64,000 nt of DNA from an uncultured bacterium (GCA_937951485.1 CALEDJ010000031.1:1-64000), one strand, 5' to 3'. Positions 33,972 to 43,054 are shown, numbered from the stretch's first letter. Made by a program: numbers and translations. Notes: generated from the sequence alone by a model not told the origin.

Positions 33972-34673
33972 GTGATTCGGTTCGACTTTCTGGAATCCCG
34001 GGGCGCGACAGTGGCGGCAATTTCCGGTAAAAACGAAGGGGATTGCGGCGCACATGCGCCATCCGCCAGAGCGCGGAAGGCGTTCCTCCGGACGCTGGGG
34101 CTGAACAGTGCGCGGCTGGTGTGTCCGCGCCAGGTCCATGGATGCGCAGTAGCGTGCGTGTCTGCGTCGGACAGGACTGAGGGGGTCTTCGGATTGGACA
34201 AGGCGCTGGCCGAGGCCGATGCCGTGATCACGAATGTGCCGGGACTCCCCTTGGGCATCACCGTTGCGGATTGCGTGCCGGTGTTTGTCGTGGCGGAAGG
34301 CGGCCGTGCCGCCGGCCTGGTGCATGGAGGACGGGAAGGAACCAAGACGGGCGTAACACAGAATGCAGTACGCGCCCTTTGCAGTCGCTATGCACTTCCC
34401 CCTGCAGACCTGTACGCGGTCATTGGTCCCTCTGCCGGGCCTTGTTGCTACGAAGTGAGTGCAGAGATGGCTGCCGATTTTCATGCCGCCGGTTACCCAG
34501 TCCGTGGTCGCAACCTGGACCTCTGGGAAGCCAATCGTATCCAACTGCTGCGCGCGGGCATTCCAGAGCAACACATCCTGGTTTCGGCGATATGCACCAT
34601 CTGTGGCCCACATTTCTTTTCCTATCGAACCAACAAGTCTCGGGAACGCAATCTCGCGGTTTTGGCAATTTGA
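33972..34673 (+). CDS. pgeF: PgeF/YfiH-family purine nucleoside phosphorylase / laccase-domain protein
   Basis: A 233-residue protein of the multicopper-like DUF152 family. Metal/active-site motifs are present: CPRQVHGCAV, GITVADCVPVFV, GLVHGGREGTKTG (His) and GPSAGPCCYEVS (two Cys). Family members act as purine nucleoside phosphorylases/adenosine deaminases and in peptidoglycan editing (PgeF). The start is GTG 33972, eight bases after GGGGAGG. It follows hslU by 16 bases. Confidence 0.85.
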   Translation: MIRFDFLESRGATVAAISGKNEGDCGAHAPSARARKAFLRTLGLNSARLVCPRQVHGCAVACVSASDRTEGVFGLDKALAEADAVITNVPGLPLGITVADCVPVFVVAEGGRAAGLVHGGREGTKTGVTQNAVRALCSRYALPPADLYAVIGPSAGPCCYEVSAEMAADFHAAGYPVRGRNLDLWEANRIQLLRAGIPEQHILVSAICTICGPHFFSYRTNKSRERNLAVLAI

Positions 34674-34780
34674 TCCACTTTTTCCCTTTTTTGCAATCAG
34701 TGTTGCGCAAGAGAGGTCTGACCGTCATAAAATCAATTCATTTATGAGGAGAGATCTGTTTTCTTCTCGTGCACTGCCTA

Positions 34781-34810
34781 TTGCATGTGAACGGGTTTTT
34801 ATGCTACACT
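34781..34810 (+). promoter_or_regulatory. Sigma-70-type promoter for the rimP operon
   Basis: TTGCAT at 34781-34786 and TACACT at 34805-34810 are separated by 18 bases. They lie 77 bases upstream of the rimP start and just ahead of the terminator-like hairpin. Confidence 0.6.
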
Positions 34811-34839
34811 TTTCGGTGTAATACTCTGACTTCTCGAAG

Positions 34840-34866
34840 GAGTGGGTCTTGGCCCACTCTTTTTAT
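34840..34866 (+). terminator. rimP-leader-like attenuator hairpin
   Basis: GAGTGGG (34840-34846) pairs with CCCACTC (34853-34859) over a six-base loop and is followed by TTTTTATT. This is a perfect seven-base intrinsic terminator between the promoter at 34781 and the rimP start at 34888. Such a terminator just before rimP is the hallmark of the rimP leader in other bacteria, where it is thought to control the nusA operon. A read-through or anti-terminator choice is inferred, not shown. Confidence 0.75.
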
Positions 34867-34887
34867 TGAAAGAAAAAGGTTGTTCTG

Positions 34888-35346
34888 ATGAACACGTCCG
34901 AGATAGTTGGACGCGCCTGGGCGGAGTTCGAACCGGAGTTGCGTGAGCAGGGCTATGAACTGGTCGAGGCGGAATATGTGGTGGAATATGGCAGGCGCAT
35001 TTTGCGCATTTATATTGACAGGGAAGTATCGGGAGTTACATTGGATGATTGCGCCTCGGTGTCTCAATTGTTGAGTCCACTATTGGATGCAGGAGATTTT
35101 ATCGAAGAACGATTCTATCTGGAGGTGTCGTCGCCGGGTTTGGAGCGTCCCCTGCGAAAGCCAGAGGATTTCAACCGCTTCGCCGGCGAGCAGGTGCGGA
35201 TCATAACGACCGCTCCGATTGCGGGTCGCAAGCGCTTTCATGGTATGCTGAAAGGCTTTGATGACGGACTCATCCAGATGGAATGCGATGGACAAATGAC
35301 GGCGATTCATATCGAGAATCTCAAGAAAGCGAACCTTGTCCGGTGA
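34888..35346 (+). CDS. rimP: Ribosome maturation factor RimP
   Basis: A 152-residue cytosolic factor for 30S subunit assembly. The N-terminal alpha/beta domain has GYELVEAEYVVEYGRRILRI and YIDREVSGVTLDDCASVS; FYLEVSSPGLERPLRKPEDF is the conserved central motif. The C-terminal SH3-like domain follows. AAAAAGG is about 9 bases upstream of ATG 34888. It is the first gene of the translation operon, and nusA begins 24 bases after its stop. Confidence 0.96.
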   Translation: MNTSEIVGRAWAEFEPELREQGYELVEAEYVVEYGRRILRIYIDREVSGVTLDDCASVSQLLSPLLDAGDFIEERFYLEVSSPGLERPLRKPEDFNRFAGEQVRIITTAPIAGRKRFHGMLKGFDDGLIQMECDGQMTAIHIENLKKANLVR

Positions 35347-35370
35347 AACCACTTGGAAAGGGACAGAGCA

Positions 35371-36537
35371 TTGAAACAGGACCTTCGGGTAATCTTGCAG
35401 CAGTTGGAAGCGGAGAAAAGTATAGACCGCGACACACTGCTTGAAGCAATTCGCAGCGCCATCGAAAGCGCGGCCAAGAAAAGCATGAACAAGAACGCCA
35501 ATATTACGGTGGATCTTGACCCGGAAACCCTGGCTTTTCAAGTTTTCGAGATACGGATTGTGACAGAAACGGTGACTGATCCGGCCACGGAAATGTCTTT
35601 GGAAGATGCACTCAAATTGAATCCCGATGTGGTGGTTGGCAATCGCCTGAAAGTGCCGGCCGCACCCAAGGATTTCGGGCGCATCGCCGCGCAGACGGCC
35701 AAGCAGGTCATTATCCAGAAAATCAAGGATGCGGAACGTGACCGTATTTTCGAGGAATTCAAACAGCGTGAAGGGGATTTGGTGACCGGAACGGTCAAGC
35801 GGGTCAGTCATGGGAATATCATCGTGTCCGTGGGACGGGCAGAAGCGATAGTGCCGCACCGCGAACAGTCCCCGCGGGAAAATTTCAAACCGGGCGACCG
35901 CATCCGCGCATATCTGCTTGAAGTGGAAAAATCGCAACGGGGCGCACAGGTGATTCTCTCCCGGACTTCCACGGAATTGGTTCGCGCCCTCTTTGAACTG
36001 GAAGTGCCGGAGATTTATGACGAAACGGTTGAAATCAAGGCGATTGCCCGCGAAGCGGGCAGCCGCACCAAGGTGGCTGTTAAATCCAATGATCCCAATG
36101 TGGACGCCGTTGGCGCATGCGTAGGCATGAAGGGGTCGCGTGTGCGCGCGGTTGTGGAGGAATTGTCCGGCGAAAAAATTGATATCGTGCGATGGAGTGA
36201 TAACCCGGTGGAATTGTGTGCAAACGCACTGAATCCGGCGGATATTCTCGATATTGAAGTGGATTCGGAAAATGGCGTCATTCGTGTGTTGGTGCCGCAG
36301 GACCAACTTTCGTTGGCCATCGGGAAACGCGGCCAGAACGCGCGACTGGCGTCGAAATTGATTGGATGGAGCATTGATATCCGGGGGGATGGCGCGCCTG
36401 AGCAGCCCATGCCGAATATCGAACCCGACAGACAGGGCATGGAAAGCCTGTCGGCGACCGATATGGAAGAGCATTCGTTCCCGGAAGCAGGCGACGCCGA
36501 CGCCGCATCAGACGAAGAGACCCACCCCGGGCAATAA
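35371..36537 (+). CDS. nusA: Transcription termination/antitermination factor NusA
   Basis: A 388-residue RNA polymerase-binding factor. The N-terminal domain (KQDLRVILQQLEAEKSIDRD) is followed by an S1 domain (GDLVTGTVKRVSHGNIIVSV) and two KH domains (VGMKGSRVRAVVEELSGEKI and LAIGKRGQNARLASKLIGW). The C-terminus ends in a short acidic tail without the AR repeats of E. coli NusA. I chose TTG 35371 because it aligns with the usual N-terminus and has AAAGGGA upstream. An in-frame TTG at 35353 is the alternative. Both are non-ATG. Confidence 0.95.
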   Translation: MKQDLRVILQQLEAEKSIDRDTLLEAIRSAIESAAKKSMNKNANITVDLDPETLAFQVFEIRIVTETVTDPATEMSLEDALKLNPDVVVGNRLKVPAAPKDFGRIAAQTAKQVIIQKIKDAERDRIFEEFKQREGDLVTGTVKRVSHGNIIVSVGRAEAIVPHREQSPRENFKPGDRIRAYLLEVEKSQRGAQVILSRTSTELVRALFELEVPEIYDETVEIKAIAREAGSRTKVAVKSNDPNVDAVGACVGMKGSRVRAVVEELSGEKIDIVRWSDNPVELCANALNPADILDIEVDSENGVIRVLVPQDQLSLAIGKRGQNARLASKLIGWSIDIRGDGAPEQPMPNIEPDRQGMESLSATDMEEHSFPEAGDADAASDEETHPGQ

Positions 36538-36598
36538 CACAGCGGCTTGCAGGTGAAGCAAAGGCGCAGACAAAGACGTTTCCTGGAGGAAGCAGTAA

Positions 36599-39514
36599 AT
36601 GCAGACAATCGCCAGCTTGGTCAAACGCCTCGACATGAGCGCGGAAGAAGCGGTCGAGACGCTTAGAAAGCTGCGTTTTAAGGTCGAAGGGGTTGACGCC
36701 GCCATTGACGACGCTCAGGTGGACATGCTCATCGAGATAGATGAAGACCCGAGGGCGATTGACGCCTATCTTGAGCAAATCGAAAAGAGAGAGGAAAAAG
36801 AACGAAAACGCAACGAACTGCTCAAGCAAGCAGCGAAAAAGGCTGCGGCCAAGCGCAAAGCCGAAGCCGAGGCACAGGAGGCCAAGAAGCAAGCCGCTGC
36901 AAAGAAAAAGCCCGCCTCAAAGAAAAAGCCGGCGGCAACCAGGAAAAAAACGACGAAAATCGCCGAGACAAAGGAAGGGGAAGAAGCGGTAGACGTCGAG
37001 GCGCCGGGTATCCAGGAGGGCATTCCTGAGGGGCTTGAAGCCGAAGCGCTTCCGTCCGAAATGGAAAAGCCGAAAAAAGCGACGGAGAAACCGTCCAGGA
37101 AAACCCCGGGAAAACCCGGGGTTGTGGCGGAGATAATCCAAGAAGAGGCGCCGCCAAAGCCAAGAGCCAAGAAAAAAGCAGAGGATGCCGCCGCGTCCAC
37201 CACGGCTATTGTAATCGGCTCTGCGCTGGAAAAAGATGAAAAGCCTGTTGAGATCGTTCGGGCGGACGGCACCATCGCGGGCGCCGAAGATATCGAACTT
37301 GCAGACACAACGTCGGCTCTCGACCTCGACGTCGAGGACCATGAAACGAACCTTGGTCTTCTGGCCGATGCGGAACGCCGCCAGGAAGAAGAAGAGCGCC
37401 GCCGCGCAAAACAAAAGGCGACACGCCCGCTTCCCGTTCCGGACCCGGACGTGGTGGCGAAGGTCATTCAGCAGGCCCATGAGCGCAGCAGATTGAAGAG
37501 CGCCAAACAAGGCGTGTTTCGCGGTGAGGTTATTGAAAAAGAAGCCCTGTTCAAAGGTCCGCAGAAGAAAGGGGCCAGTGGCAAGACTGCTCGAAAACGA
37601 CAAAAACGCGCGGAGCGCGCCCGATTGATAGAGGATGGTCTTCGGCGGGATGCGGCCGCCGCAGTGCGAGAGTTTCAGGCCGGCGGCACCTTTGGCATGC
37701 CGAAGCGGAAGAAACGGAAGCGGGTGCGTGGAGAAATCTCGGAAGACATGGAACAGGAATCCGGCGGCGTGATCGAAGTGGGTGACTCGATGACCGTGGA
37801 ACAACTGGCCGAGGCCATGAGCATGCCCGTCAACGAACTGATTCTGATGCTGATGGATGAAAACATCCTCGCGAACAAGAATCAGGTCTTGGATATTGAC
37901 ACCATCCGGCGTGTGGCGGAGAAAGAAGGTTTCGAAGTGCAGGCCGTGATTCCCGAAGAGGAAACCCTGCTCGCTGAGGAGCCGGATCATCCTGAAAATC
38001 TTGTGCTGCGCGCCCCTGTTATCACTGTTATGGGACATGTTGACCACGGAAAGACCTCGCTGTTGGACGTTGTGCGCAAGGCCAATGTCGCGGAAGGCGA
38101 GTTTGGCGGCATTACCCAGCATATCGCCGCTTATGACGTGGAAATGCCTTCGGGGCGTGTGGTTTTCCTTGATACGCCCGGCCACGAGGCCTTCACCCAG
38201 ATGCGGGCCAGGGGCGCGCAAGTCACGGATGTGGTGGTGCTTGTTGTGGCGGCGGACGACGGGGTGAAACCGCAAACCGTCGAAGCAATCAACCATGCCA
38301 AGGCGGCCAATGTGCCCGTGGTGGTCGCCATCAACAAGTGTGACAAGCCCGATGCCCAACCCGATCGCGTCCGCCAGGAACTGGCCCAGTACGACATGGT
38401 GGACGAACAGTGGGGCGGCAAGGTTATTATGAAAAATATCTCCGCCAAGACGGGGGAAGGCGTGGAAGAACTTCTTGAAATGCTCGTGCTTGAATCGCAA
38501 ATGCTTGAACTTAAGGCCAATCCCAACAAGCGAGCACGCGGCGTGGTCATCGAGTCAGAAATCAGCAGGGGCATGGGGCCTGTGGCGTGGGTGCTGGTGC
38601 AGGATGGCACGCTTAAAGTGGGCGACGTGTTTCTCTGCGGCACCACTTATGGAAGGGTGCGCAGCCTTATCAATTCGCGCGGCGATCATATTGAGGCGGC
38701 CAAACCTTCCACGCCTGTCGTGGTGACCGGTTTCAACGGTCTTCCCGACGCAGGGGACACCTTCATCGTGACGCCGGAAGAGCGCATTGCACGCACTATC
38801 GCCGAGAAACGCACCATCCTGAGCCGCAGAAAACTGAGCGGTGCCGTCAAGCACATGAGCCTGGAAGATTTCCATGACCGTATGCTGGCCGGCGAGAAGA
38901 AGGCGCTGCACATCATCCTGAAGGCGGACGTGCAAGGTTCCGCCGATGTCTTGAAGACCAGCCTGTCCAAACTCGGCAACCAGGAAGTGAGCGTGGAGAT
39001 TGTGCATGCGGGCGTGGGCGCCATCAATGAGTCTGATGTCCTTCTGGCCGGGGCCAGCGATGCCGTAATCATCGGTTTCCATGTGACGGCGAACGCGCGC
39101 GCGCAGAAACTTGCCGAGCAGGAAGGCGTGGAAATTCGCACCTACCGCATCATTTATGAGGCGATTGACGAGGTGAAGCATGCCCTCGAGGGTCTGCTGG
39201 CGCCGGAGCGGAAAGAAGTGGTCATCGGCCATGCCGAGGTGCGCCAGGTTTTCCGGTCTTCCGCCATCGGCAACATCGCGGGATGCTACCAGGTAGATGG
39301 GGAAAGCCAACGCGGCGCGCGTGCGCGCCTCATCCGGGATGGCGTTATTGTGCATGACAGCCGCATTGCTTCCGTGCGTCGCGGCAAGGATGACGTCCGC
39401 AGCGTAAGCGCGGGTTTCGAGTGCGGCATCAAACTGGAAAACTTTGAAGATATTCAGGCCGGCGACATTATTGAGAGTTACCGGATCGAGGAAGTCGCCA
39501 AGACCTTGAATTGA
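36599..39514 (+). CDS. infB: Translation initiation factor IF-2
   Basis: A 971-residue GTPase that brings initiator tRNA to the 30S subunit. An N-terminal IF2_N module (1-55) is followed by a long Lys/Ala/Glu-rich disordered stretch (about 55-330). A second IF2_N region (EQLAEAMSMPVNELILMLMD) and the G domain follow: GHVDHGKTSLLDVV, GGITQHIAAYDV, DTPGHEAF and NKCDKPD. Domains II, III and IV complete the protein. AGGAGG-like CTGGAGGAAG precedes ATG 36599. Confidence 0.97.
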   Translation: MQTIASLVKRLDMSAEEAVETLRKLRFKVEGVDAAIDDAQVDMLIEIDEDPRAIDAYLEQIEKREEKERKRNELLKQAAKKAAAKRKAEAEAQEAKKQAAAKKKPASKKKPAATRKKTTKIAETKEGEEAVDVEAPGIQEGIPEGLEAEALPSEMEKPKKATEKPSRKTPGKPGVVAEIIQEEAPPKPRAKKKAEDAAASTTAIVIGSALEKDEKPVEIVRADGTIAGAEDIELADTTSALDLDVEDHETNLGLLADAERRQEEEERRRAKQKATRPLPVPDPDVVAKVIQQAHERSRLKSAKQGVFRGEVIEKEALFKGPQKKGASGKTARKRQKRAERARLIEDGLRRDAAAAVREFQAGGTFGMPKRKKRKRVRGEISEDMEQESGGVIEVGDSMTVEQLAEAMSMPVNELILMLMDENILANKNQVLDIDTIRRVAEKEGFEVQAVIPEEETLLAEEPDHPENLVLRAPVITVMGHVDHGKTSLLDVVRKANVAEGEFGGITQHIAAYDVEMPSGRVVFLDTPGHEAFTQMRARGAQVTDVVVLVVAADDGVKPQTVEAINHAKAANVPVVVAINKCDKPDAQPDRVRQELAQYDMVDEQWGGKVIMKNISAKTGEGVEELLEMLVLESQMLELKANPNKRARGVVIESEISRGMGPVAWVLVQDGTLKVGDVFLCGTTYGRVRSLINSRGDHIEAAKPSTPVVVTGFNGLPDAGDTFIVTPEERIARTIAEKRTILSRRKLSGAVKHMSLEDFHDRMLAGEKKALHIILKADVQGSADVLKTSLSKLGNQEVSVEIVHAGVGAINESDVLLAGASDAVIIGFHVTANARAQKLAEQEGVEIRTYRIIYEAIDEVKHALEGLLAPERKEVVIGHAEVRQVFRSSAIGNIAGCYQVDGESQRGARARLIRDGVIVHDSRIASVRRGKDDVRSVSAGFECGIKLENFEDIQAGDIIESYRIEEVAKTLN

Positions 39515-39525
39515 GGGGGCGACAC

Positions 39526-39807
39526 ATGACAATCGGCGTGCTGCAGATGGAATTCCTCATTCCCGGGGCGCGTTCTCTTAAGGAGAAGCGGCGCGTGATC
39601 AAGAGCCTGAAAGACCAGTTGCGGAATCGCTTCAATTGTTCTGTGTCGGAGACGAACCATCTGGATCTCTGGAGCCGCGCGCAAATTACCGTATGCGTCG
39701 TGTCGAATGAAAGCGCGCATGCAAACACCCAACTCAACGAAATCGCCCGTTTCGCCATGAACAAGCACGGCGCTGAATTGGCGGACTACCGGATTGAGAT
39801 GCTATGA
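39526..39807 (+). CDS. DUF503 family protein
   Basis: A 93-residue protein starting with TIGVLQMEFLIPGARSLKEK, the DUF503 signature, followed by KRRVIKSLKDQLRNRFNCSV. The family is small, cytosolic and almost always between infB and rbfA; its function is unknown but translation-related by context. The stop overlaps the next start by four bases (ATGA). GAGGGGGC lies upstream of ATG 39526. Confidence 0.93.
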   Translation: MTIGVLQMEFLIPGARSLKEKRRVIKSLKDQLRNRFNCSVSETNHLDLWSRAQITVCVVSNESAHANTQLNEIARFAMNKHGAELADYRIEML

Positions 39808-41156
39808 AATCAAAGGGCAGGGCCGTTCGCGTTGCGGAATTGATCCGCGAGGAAATCGCAAAACTGCTGAATAAAGGAGTGAAGGACCCGCGCATCGGAT
39901 TCGTTTCCGTCATGTCGGTGACCATGTCGCCTGATCTGCGGTATGCCAATGTCTATGTCAGCCTCTACGGCGACGACAAAGCCCGGAAAAGTTCGCTCAT
40001 CGGATTGCAACATTCCGCTGGCTGGGTGCGCCGTGAAGTTGGCCGCTATCTGCGAATGCGCGTAACTCCCGAAATCCGTTTTTTCCCCGACGACACCCTG
40101 GATACGGTTTATCATCTTGAGGAGGTGTTCGAACAAATCCACGAAGAACAACGGAGTTCTCCGATGATACGCCTGACCCTGGAAGAAATCGTTGCGGAGT
40201 TACGGTCGGCCAATGCGCTGCTTTTGACCACGCATGCCAACCCGGACGGGGACGCGGTCGGCAGCCTGCTGGGCATGCGGTATCTGTTGAATGCGATCGG
40301 CAAAGACCAAGTGCATTGTGTCATGGTTGATCCCGTCCCCAGAATCTATCGTTCCCTGCCCGGAGCCAGGCAGATTCTCGCCCCGGGCGACGAAGCGCCC
40401 CAGTTTGATACGGCCGTACTGATCGATATTTCCTCCTTCGAACGCCTGGAGTCAGTCGCCGATTGGATTGGCCCGGATAAGCGCCTCATCGTCATAGATC
40501 ATCATCTTGGGGAAGGTCCCGGCGGCAGTGTCGGTTTCATTGATCCCTCTTACGCCGCAACGGGCGAGATTGTTGTGGAACTCTTTCATGCCGCCGGCGT
40601 GGAGATCCCCCAAGAAGTGGCTTATTGTCTGTATGTTGCGCAGATAACCGATACAGGCGCTTATCGCTTCTCAAACACCAATCCGCGATCGCATCGGATT
40701 GCGGCTGAACTGCTTGAGACGGGTCTGGATGTAGCCGCGATTTCCGGTGCGGTTTTCGACGTCATGAGCCGAAAAAAGGCGGAATTGATCAAGCGCGTAC
40801 TGGAGCGCATGGAATTTGGCGCGGACGGACGGCTTGCCTGGTCGCACGTGACCAAAGCGGACACGGAGGAAATCGGGGCCGTCAATGAAGACCTCGATGG
40901 GCTGGTCAACTTCACTCGCAATATCGAGGGGGTGTGGACGGGCGCACTTTTTTCCGAACCATCGCGTGGGGAAACGAAGGTCAGCCTGCGTTCAGACAAT
41001 CACCTGAATGCCGCCGATTTTCTTGCGTCGTATGGCGGTGGCGGGCATGCGGCGGCCGCCGGCGCCACAATCAGTATGCCGATGGACAAGGTGATGGGGG
41101 AAATGCTTCCCCGATTGGAAGAGGTGTTGAAGCATATCGAGAATGAGGAACAATAG
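39804..41156 (+). CDS. RbfA-NrnA fusion: ribosome-binding factor A plus DHH/DHHA1 nanoRNase
   Basis: One uninterrupted 450-codon frame. Residues 1-118 are RbfA (VRVAELIREEIAKLLNKGVK, DPRIGFVSVMSVTMSPDLRY, KARKSSLIGLQHSAGWVRRE), a KH-fold factor for 16S rRNA maturation. Residues 121-450 are a DHH phosphoesterase of the NrnA type (LLTTHANPDGDAVGSLLGM, IVIDHHLGEGP, DTGAYRFSNTN, and the DHHA1 GGGGHAAAAGATI). NrnA degrades short oligoribonucleotides and pAp. These are normally separate neighbours. GGAG (40153-40156) sits seven bases before an in-frame ATG at 40164, so a separate NrnA could also be made. Confidence 0.9.
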   Translation: MKSKGRAVRVAELIREEIAKLLNKGVKDPRIGFVSVMSVTMSPDLRYANVYVSLYGDDKARKSSLIGLQHSAGWVRREVGRYLRMRVTPEIRFFPDDTLDTVYHLEEVFEQIHEEQRSSPMIRLTLEEIVAELRSANALLLTTHANPDGDAVGSLLGMRYLLNAIGKDQVHCVMVDPVPRIYRSLPGARQILAPGDEAPQFDTAVLIDISSFERLESVADWIGPDKRLIVIDHHLGEGPGGSVGFIDPSYAATGEIVVELFHAAGVEIPQEVAYCLYVAQITDTGAYRFSNTNPRSHRIAAELLETGLDVAAISGAVFDVMSRKKAELIKRVLERMEFGADGRLAWSHVTKADTEEIGAVNEDLDGLVNFTRNIEGVWTGALFSEPSRGETKVSLRSDNHLNAADFLASYGGGGHAAAAGATISMPMDKVMGEMLPRLEEVLKHIENEEQ

Positions 41157-41158
41157 CC

Positions 41159-42049
41159 GTGTTCACGGGATTACTGTTGGTGGACAAACCGGCCGGCATC
41201 ACTTCCCACGACGTGGTGGACCGCATCCGACGTGTCGCCGGGATGCGCCGTATCGGCCACACGGGCACGCTGGACCCGGCGGCAACGGGGCTCCTGGTGC
41301 TTTGCCTGGGAAAGGCCACACGCCTCTCGGAACACCTGACCGGTCTTGACAAGACTTACGAAGGCGCCATGCGTTTGGGCCTGACCACCGATTCACACGA
41401 TTTGGACGGGGAGATATTGACCCAATCGCCGATTCCATCTCTGGACATGGCGGCGATCCAGTCCGTTTGCGACCGCTTTTCCGGGGAAATCGAGCAGGTT
41501 CCGCCGATGGTCAGCGCTGTCAAAGTCGGGGGCGAGCGCCTCTACCGAAAGGCGCGCAAAGGGGAAGAAGTGGATAGACCTCCGCGATGTATCACCGTCC
41601 ACGAATTCAGGGTTCTCGCCTATGACCCGCCCGATGTCTCCCTGCGGGTGCGGTGTTCCAGCGGGACCTATGTGCGCACCCTGTGTCATGATGTCGGTGT
41701 TGCGCTTGGATGTGGCGCGGCGCTCGCGTCGTTGCGCCGTACTGCGGTAGGGCGTTATTCCGTGGATCAGGCCATCGCCGTAAACGCCTTCCTGGGGCCG
41801 GACATGGTGAAGGACAGACTGATTCCCATGGATGATGCGTTGGATTTGCCCACGGTATATGTGCGCAATTCCAGCCAGTCGCTTATCGCCGAAGGCTCAT
41901 CACTGGGCATTTCTGATCTGCGCGATCCGTGTCCCGTCCGGGAGGGCTGGGTCCAACTGAAGAACGCAAGAGGAAAACTGCTGGCCCTTGGCGTAGCGCA
42001 GGCTACGCTGGTGGGTGCGCGCATTCATCCCAAGCGGGTTTTCATCTGA
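41159..42049 (+). CDS. truB: tRNA pseudouridine-55 synthase TruB
   Basis: A 296-residue enzyme that forms pseudouridine at position 55 of tRNAs. It opens with the family LLVDKPAGITSHDVVDRIRR, and the catalytic Asp is in GHTGTLDPAATGLLVLCLG. The C-terminal PUA-like domain is visible. The start is GTG 41159, three bases after the fusion-gene stop, with GAGGAA upstream. Confidence 0.97.
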   Translation: MFTGLLLVDKPAGITSHDVVDRIRRVAGMRRIGHTGTLDPAATGLLVLCLGKATRLSEHLTGLDKTYEGAMRLGLTTDSHDLDGEILTQSPIPSLDMAAIQSVCDRFSGEIEQVPPMVSAVKVGGERLYRKARKGEEVDRPPRCITVHEFRVLAYDPPDVSLRVRCSSGTYVRTLCHDVGVALGCGAALASLRRTAVGRYSVDQAIAVNAFLGPDMVKDRLIPMDDALDLPTVYVRNSSQSLIAEGSSLGISDLRDPCPVREGWVQLKNARGKLLALGVAQATLVGARIHPKRVFI

Positions 42050-42083
42050 TGTTGCGATGCCCTGTGCCTTGGAGATCTGTCTC

Positions 42084-43037
42084 ATGCGTATAATTGAGGA
42101 CGCACGACGGGCCATGGAGTTCTTTCCCAATGTGGCGCTGACCATCGGGAGTTTTGACGGGATTCACTTGGGGCACCAACGCATCATCGCGGAGGTGATC
42201 CGAGCCGCTCGGGCCATGAACGGCACAGCCGCCGTCATGACGTTGCGGCCACATCCCCGCGAATTTTTCGCGCCTGCGAACGCGCCGAACATTCTGATAA
42301 GCCACGCCAAGAAGGAGGAAATCCTCGCGCAACTCGGTGTGGATGTGCTCTATGTTCTGCCTTTTACGGCTGATGTCGCATCCATGACCCCGGACGCGTT
42401 TCTCCAGGAGATTTTGCTGGATCGTTGTCGCGCAAAGGCCTTGGTTGTGGGGCATGATTTTTCCTTCGGGAAAAACGCATCGGGAGATTTCACCTTCCTC
42501 CAGCAAAAAGCGGCGGAATACGGATTTGAAGTGCGTCAGGCGCCCCAGGTGGTCGTCCAGGGTGAGCGGGTGAGCAGTACCCTGATTCGCGAACGGATTC
42601 TCCAGGGGGAAGTGGACCGAGTGGAGGCGCTGCTCGGCAGAAAGTATTCCATCGTTGGCGAAGTAATACCCGGACGCGGCGTAGGCGCAAAACTTGGGGT
42701 GCCCACCGCCAACGTTTCCCCACATCACAATGCCGTGCCGGCGCACGGCGTCTATGTTGCGCACGCGGTGATCGAGGGAAGCGCCTTTCCAGCAGCGGTA
42801 AATATCGGCGTCGCGCCTACTGTTCGTAACGAAGACATCGTCATCGAGGCGCATTTGCTCGATTTTTCGAAGAATGTTATCGGCAAGCGCATTGAGATCG
42901 TTTTTCACAAGCGTCTCCGGCCCGAAAAGAAATTCCCTTCCATTCACGCACTCATAGAAGCCATTAACGCCGACATCGCCACCGTAAGGCGCCATTTCCT
43001 TGACGCAGGCGCCGCGCCTGCATTTCCAAGCGGCTGA
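42084..43037 (+). CDS. ribF: Bifunctional riboflavin kinase/FAD synthetase
   Basis: A 317-residue enzyme that phosphorylates riboflavin to FMN and adenylates FMN to FAD. The N-terminal FAD synthetase part has TIGSFDGIHLGHQRII and VVGHDFSFGKNASG; the C-terminal kinase has GVPTANVSPHHNAVPAHGVYV and the NIGVAPTVRNEDIVIEAHLLDF stretch. GGAGA precedes ATG 42084. The last residues (FPSG) and stop are encoded inside a palindromic repeat (43031-43054), so the natural C-terminus may have been replaced. Confidence 0.96.
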   Translation: MRIIEDARRAMEFFPNVALTIGSFDGIHLGHQRIIAEVIRAARAMNGTAAVMTLRPHPREFFAPANAPNILISHAKKEEILAQLGVDVLYVLPFTADVASMTPDAFLQEILLDRCRAKALVVGHDFSFGKNASGDFTFLQQKAAEYGFEVRQAPQVVVQGERVSSTLIRERILQGEVDRVEALLGRKYSIVGEVIPGRGVGAKLGVPTANVSPHHNAVPAHGVYVAHAVIEGSAFPAAVNIGVAPTVRNEDIVIEAHLLDFSKNVIGKRIEIVFHKRLRPEKKFPSIHALIEAINADIATVRRHFLDAGAAPAFPSG

Positions 43038-43054
43038 AGCCTGCATTCCGGAAC
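43031..43054. repeat. REP-like palindrome overlapping the ribF stop codon
   Basis: GGCTGAAGCC with flanking CTGCATTCCGGAAC is a diverged copy of the repeat pair at 13604-13664. The TGA of ribF (43035-43037) is the centre of the palindrome. Confidence 0.65.

Noticed and set aside
36917-38500. A 527-codon open frame on the minus strand
   Set aside because: It is antisense to infB, which has full IF-2 motifs; the long frame is due to codon bias.
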